From Campylobacteraceae bacterium (GTDB taxonomy: Bacteria; Campylobacterota; Campylobacteria; Campylobacterales; Sulfurovaceae), in the NCBI GenBank assembly GCA_027083075.1, contig JALWQQ010000069.1, positions 1-7,365 of the forward strand: DNA of 7,365 bases, given 5' to 3'. The position numbers and the translations under genes were made by a program. Every line of letters begins with the position of its first letter. Positions within the stretch are counted from its first letter, which is position 1. Positions 5,330 to 7,365 of the stretch are shown here, piece by piece. The notes beneath the pieces were generated by a model. It worked only from the letters and a program-made list of their open reading frames with translations, was not told the origin of the DNA and did not search any database.

Positions 5330-5351
5330 GTGTTACACGGTAACGCTTTTT
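5330..5351 (+). terminator. Hairpin plus T-run, terminator-like on the plus strand upstream of frdA
   Basis: GTGTTAC pairs with GTAACGC around ACG (7 pairs, one U-G), followed directly by TTTTT (5347-5351). On the minus strand the wobble becomes an A-C mismatch and no T-run follows, so plus-strand function fits better. There is no plus-strand gene to terminate; it would stop antisense transcription from within frdA. It might instead be an operator (GTTAC-N3-GTAAC) beside the frdA transcription start. Confidence 0.4.
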
Positions 5352-5352
5352 G

Positions 5353-5358
5353 AGTATA
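5353..5358 (-). promoter_or_regulatory. Likely -10 element of the frdAB promoter
   Basis: The minus strand reads CCTATACTC with TATACT as hexamer, preceded by an A-rich stretch. Transcription would begin near 5346, giving a leader of about 80 nt that contains the heptamer array and the Shine-Dalgarno hairpin. Readthrough from the upstream HEPN gene is also possible, as no minus-strand terminator separates them. Confidence 0.5.
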
Positions 5359-5389
5359 GGTTTGCATTTGTTTTTAACTCCAAGGGGTT

Positions 5390-5647
5390 CTAATCGTCAA
5401 TTTCATTGGAATCTATCGACAACGCATTGCAAATACGCACTAGGAATGTTTCGGCAAATCGAAGCACTTCTTTAATTTCATCTTTTTCAGGCAAGAGGTA
5501 GTTTGGATTTGGATACCTCTTTTCTATCGCTTGCTGTAGGTCGCAACCGATACTGTCGGTATAGTGATCGGCGTCAAAAAGAATCTGTGCCGACTTGAGA
5601 TCGTGATAAGCGATGCGTAGCCATTCGATCGCCGCCTGCTTATTCAT
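5390..5647 (-). CDS. HEPN-domain protein, internally shortened
   Basis: The 85-residue product begins MNKQAAIEWLRIAYHDLKSA and has HYTDSIGCDLQQAIEK (28-43), the usual N-terminal HEPN helices. It then passes straight to RYPNPNYLLPEKDEIKEVLRF (44-64), which in the family stands after a further 45 or so residues; typical members are about 130 long. The central helices therefore appear deleted in frame, while the R-x5-Y segment (R44, Y50) resembling the HEPN ribonuclease motif is retained. Family knowledge: in MntA/HepT-type pairs the HEPN protein is an RNase toxin and the nucleotidyltransferase neutralises it by modifying a residue near this motif. Its start overlaps the upstream nucleotidyltransferase stop (ATGA), as in intact pairs. 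The folded toxin is probably lost; a naturally minimal variant is the alternative. The reading frame itself is intact. Confidence 0.75.
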   Translation of the reverse strand: MNKQAAIEWLRIAYHDLKSAQILFDADHYTDSIGCDLQQAIEKRYPNPNYLLPEKDEIKEVLRFAETFLVRICNALSIDSNEIDD

Positions 5648-5961
5648 AAGAGTACTTGCCCCTCTTCGGCTATCTCTTTGCGGTAAAAATAGTCTTCTCT
5701 TTCGTTGAGTAGATCACGATTGGCAACAATGAAGTCGAAACCGATACCATAGCGCTCAACCAGATCCTCTGTCGCTCTTCTTAGGGCGATCTTGAAGCCT
5801 CTCGCCTCTTTTTTGTCTATATCCTTGATAATAAACAGATCGATATCACTTTGGGGTGTTTGCTTTCCACGAGCATAGCTGCCGAAAAGAATGATTTTTT
5901 CAGGTGCCAACGGTTTGAGGCGTTCGACGATAAGCGGCTTCAAGTTCTCGATGGACACCAT
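5644..5961 (-). CDS. MNT-type minimal nucleotidyltransferase (partner of HEPN protein)
   Basis: The 105-residue protein shows the nucleotidyltransferase fold signature FGSYARGKQTPQSDIDLFII: Gly27-Ser28 and the Asp39-x-Asp41 metal pair, with a third acidic residue at Asp76 (GFDFIV). These are the residues needed for nucleotidyl transfer, so the enzyme looks intact and of normal length for the family. Known members act as antitoxins that add AMP units to the HEPN toxin. The start has GGAGAG 5 bases upstream. The 3' end overlaps the HEPN start by four bases (ATGA). The pair and its flanks look more AT-rich than frdA, which may hint at acquisition as a module. Confidence 0.85.
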   Translation of the reverse strand: MVSIENLKPLIVERLKPLAPEKIILFGSYARGKQTPQSDIDLFIIKDIDKKEARGFKIALRRATEDLVERYGIGFDFIVANRDLLNEREDYFYRKEIAEEGQVLL

Positions 5962-5992
5962 CGTTTCTCTCCAAAAAAGATTTGTTTTATAA

Positions 5993-5998
5993 ATTATA
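5993..5998 (-). promoter_or_regulatory. -10 element of the MNT/HEPN promoter
   Basis: The minus strand reads TGTGGTATAATTTATAAAAC with a perfect TATAAT. It lies about 30 bases upstream of the MNT start codon, in a strongly AT-rich gap. No clear -35 is seen. Confidence 0.6.
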
Positions 5999-6046
5999 CC
6001 ACAACTTAAAATGTCTTTTTTTATTATCGATAGACGCTAAGCGCTT

Positions 6047-6976
6047 TTACTCCACAAAGCTATGTATATTTTTCGCAATTGCTTCTATCAATCGCTTGCG
6101 TGCTTCGATGCTTGTCCATGCGATATGCGGCGTGATAAGCAGACGCTCTTTGTGGGTGATGAAATTGAGCGGATTGCTCTCTTCGATGGGTTCGTGTGCT
6201 AGCACGTCGAGTCCGGCATAGATCTCGCGTCTGTCAAGTTCGAATGCCAGATCGGTTTCGTTGACGATACCGCCGCGACCGAGATTGAGCAGGATCGCTT
6301 TCTCTTTAAGATAGGGCAGGTTAAATTCGTTGAGGAGGTCATAGGTCTTCTCATTGAGTGGGGCGTGGATCGAGACGATATCGCTATCTTTGAGGATAAA
6401 CTCCAAGCTTTTATGCGGGTAGGCGTGGCGAAGGTTGACGCCGCTTGTAGAGTGGTAGCTTACCTCTGCACCAAAAGCGGTAGCAAGCTTGGCTACCTCT
6501 TGCCCGATCGCTCCCATGCCGATGATCCCCCACGCTTTACCGTGTAGCTCGAAAAAGGGTTTGGCGATATGGGTAAAGATCGGGCTTTGACTCCAAGCGC
6601 CCTCTTTGACATAGCGGTCGTAGTAGGCCATCTTTTCGAGTAGATAAAAGAGCATCGCAAAGGTGTGCTGCGCTACCGATCGTGTCGAATACCCTTTGAC
6701 GTTTTTGACTACGATACCGCGCGCTTTGGCGGCTTCAAGATCGATATTGTTCATCCCCGTAGCGGCGACACAGATCAGTTTGAGCTTGGGTACTTGCGCC
6801 AGAAGCTTGGCATCCAAGACCACCTTGTTGGTGATCACGATCTCGGCATCTGCGATACGCGCCGCGCACTGCGACGGGGCGGTGGTGTCGTAAACCGTAA
6901 GTTTGCCGAATGTCTCAATAGGTGAAAGATCGATATCCTCTCCTACCGTTGCCGCATCCAAAAAGACGATCTTCAT
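6047..6976 (-). CDS. D-2-hydroxyacid dehydrogenase (NAD(P)-dependent; glycerate dehydrogenase-like)
   Basis: The 309-residue cytoplasmic oxidoreductase reduces a 2-oxoacid to a D-2-hydroxyacid or the reverse. The cofactor domain has GIIGMGAIGQEVAKL (Gly153, Gly155, Gly158). The catalytic triad of the family is present: Arg234 (NLGRGGIVNE), Glu262 (LAHEPIEE) and His284 (TPHIAWTS). After the second strand the sequence is YHSTSG (174-179) where NAD-specific members usually have Asp, so NADPH may be accepted; this is inference. Substrate (hydroxypyruvate, glyoxylate or another oxoacid) cannot be fixed. The ATG at 6976 is chosen over a GTG at 6979 because its Shine-Dalgarno spacing (GGAG, 7 bases) is better. 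It overlaps the yjbQ stop by one base (TGATG), so the two are probably co-translated. No terminator is evident after its stop. Confidence 0.87.
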   Translation of the reverse strand: MKIVFLDAATVGEDIDLSPIETFGKLTVYDTTAPSQCAARIADAEIVITNKVVLDAKLLAQVPKLKLICVAATGMNNIDLEAAKARGIVVKNVKGYSTRSVAQHTFAMLFYLLEKMAYYDRYVKEGAWSQSPIFTHIAKPFFELHGKAWGIIGMGAIGQEVAKLATAFGAEVSYHSTSGVNLRHAYPHKSLEFILKDSDIVSIHAPLNEKTYDLLNEFNLPYLKEKAILLNLGRGGIVNETDLAFELDRREIYAGLDVLAHEPIEESNPLNFITHKERLLITPHIAWTSIEARKRLIEAIAKNIHSFVE

Positions 6977-7365
6977 CACGCCTCTCCCATTAGGGTAATC
7001 AATAGACGACGACTGCCACCATCTTCACGATGCTCCAGCAGATAGATGCCTTGCCATGTACCCAGTGCCAAAGTGCCGCTACTAATGGGAATCGTTAACG
7101 AAGCGCCGATCAAGATGTTTTTGAGATGTGCGGGCATGTCGTCGTCGCCTTCAAGGGTATGGCGAAAGCCGTGCCAGCCGTCGGGAATAAGATGGCGCAA
7201 AAAGCGTTCGGTATCGCCTCTGACGTCACTGTCATAATTTTCATTAAGCGCCAACGAGGCGGAGGTGTGCTGCAAAAAGAGATGCGCGATGCCCGTCGTG
7301 ATCCCTTCGATGTGCGGGATGATCTTGTCGGTGATGAGGTGTGCGCCTCTGGGGTAGGGTGGTAA
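6976..7365 (-). CDS. yjbQ: YjbQ/UPF0047 family protein (secondary thiamine-phosphate synthase), 5' end outside window
   Basis: The reading frame is open from the right window edge (first visible residues LPPYPRGAHLITDKI) through 129 residues to a TGA at 6978-6976. The conserved blocks are HLFLQHTSASLALNENYDSDVRGD, then EGDDDMPAHLKNILIGASLTIPI and LGTWQGIYLLEHR, which identify the family clearly. E. coli YjbQ is 138 residues, so only about ten residues are missing. A TTG at 7275 is not the start, because the conserved segment GITTGIAHLFLQ lies before it in frame. Family knowledge: small trimeric protein with a His-rich pocket; weak thiamine phosphate synthase activity has been reported for E. 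coli YjbQ, but the physiological role is unsettled. It is the first visible gene of an operon with the dehydrogenase. Confidence 0.9.
   Translation of the reverse strand, partial: LPPYPRGAHLITDKIIPHIEGITTGIAHLFLQHTSASLALNENYDSDVRGDTERFLRHLIPDGWHGFRHTLEGDDDMPAHLKNILIGASLTIPISSGTLALGTWQGIYLLEHREDGGSRRLLITLMGEA

Noticed and set aside
5379..5389. CCCC/GG-type pairing just after the HEPN stop as a terminator
   Set aside because: The loop would be only two bases, the stem has a mismatch, and an A-run rather than a T-run follows on the minus strand.
6001..6046. Terminator after the hydroxyacid dehydrogenase
   Set aside because: Only a 4-bp stem (GCGC/GCGT) can be drawn and it is followed by A-rich sequence in the direction of transcription.

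Overview
The window reads as chromosomal DNA from a bacterium of moderate GC content, most likely a Campylobacterota member of the Sulfurimonas/Sulfuricurvum/Sulfurovum type. This rests on remembered family resemblance: a short (type 2, about 426 aa) LeuC, a stand-alone CZB zinc protein, a two-gene flavoprotein/iron-sulfur pair of the fumarate reductase family, a hydroxyacid dehydrogenase with a YHSTSG cofactor loop, and promoters recognisable mainly by a TATAAT-like -10. No database search was possible, so the taxonomy is an inference.

Layout. Positions 1-853 (minus) hold the N-terminal two thirds of an RqcH/NFACT ribosome-rescue protein that runs off the left edge. A divergent intergenic region of about 230 bp (854-1083) carries two inverted repeats and the leuC promoter. 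leuC (1084-2364, plus) stands alone, without leuD or leuB, and is followed by a weak AT-rich terminator. A second promoter drives a small CZB-domain protein (2471-2947, plus). Its stop codon interlocks tail to tail with that of frdB. frdA-frdB (5266 down to 2944, minus) is a translationally coupled pair with no membrane-anchor gene on either side. Upstream of it lies a nucleotidyltransferase/HEPN pair (5961-5390, minus) whose HEPN member is internally shortened. At the right edge yjbQ (cut by the window) overlaps a D-2-hydroxyacid dehydrogenase gene (7365-6047, minus).

How they work together. leuC belongs to leucine synthesis. FrdAB interconverts fumarate and succinate. Three features suggest a soluble enzyme not linked to quinone: an extra cysteine in the third FrdB cluster motif, Gln in place of the flavin-linking His in FrdA, and no anchor gene nearby. 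Such an enzyme could serve a reductive TCA cycle or another cytoplasmic reduction. The MNT/HEPN pair is a toxin-antitoxin type module that looks degraded on the HEPN side. yjbQ and the dehydrogenase form a small metabolic operon.

The most unusual part is frdA itself. Its leader contains a 7-bp tandem array (four and a half copies) and a hairpin that pairs the Shine-Dalgarno sequence and touches the start codon. Its coding region carries an apparent in-frame insertion of about 20 codons made of a second 7-bp tandem array plus a palindrome, flanked by 11-bp direct repeats. Because 7 is not a multiple of 3, gain or loss of a single unit would truncate FrdA, so the gene has the layout of a possible phase-variable locus.
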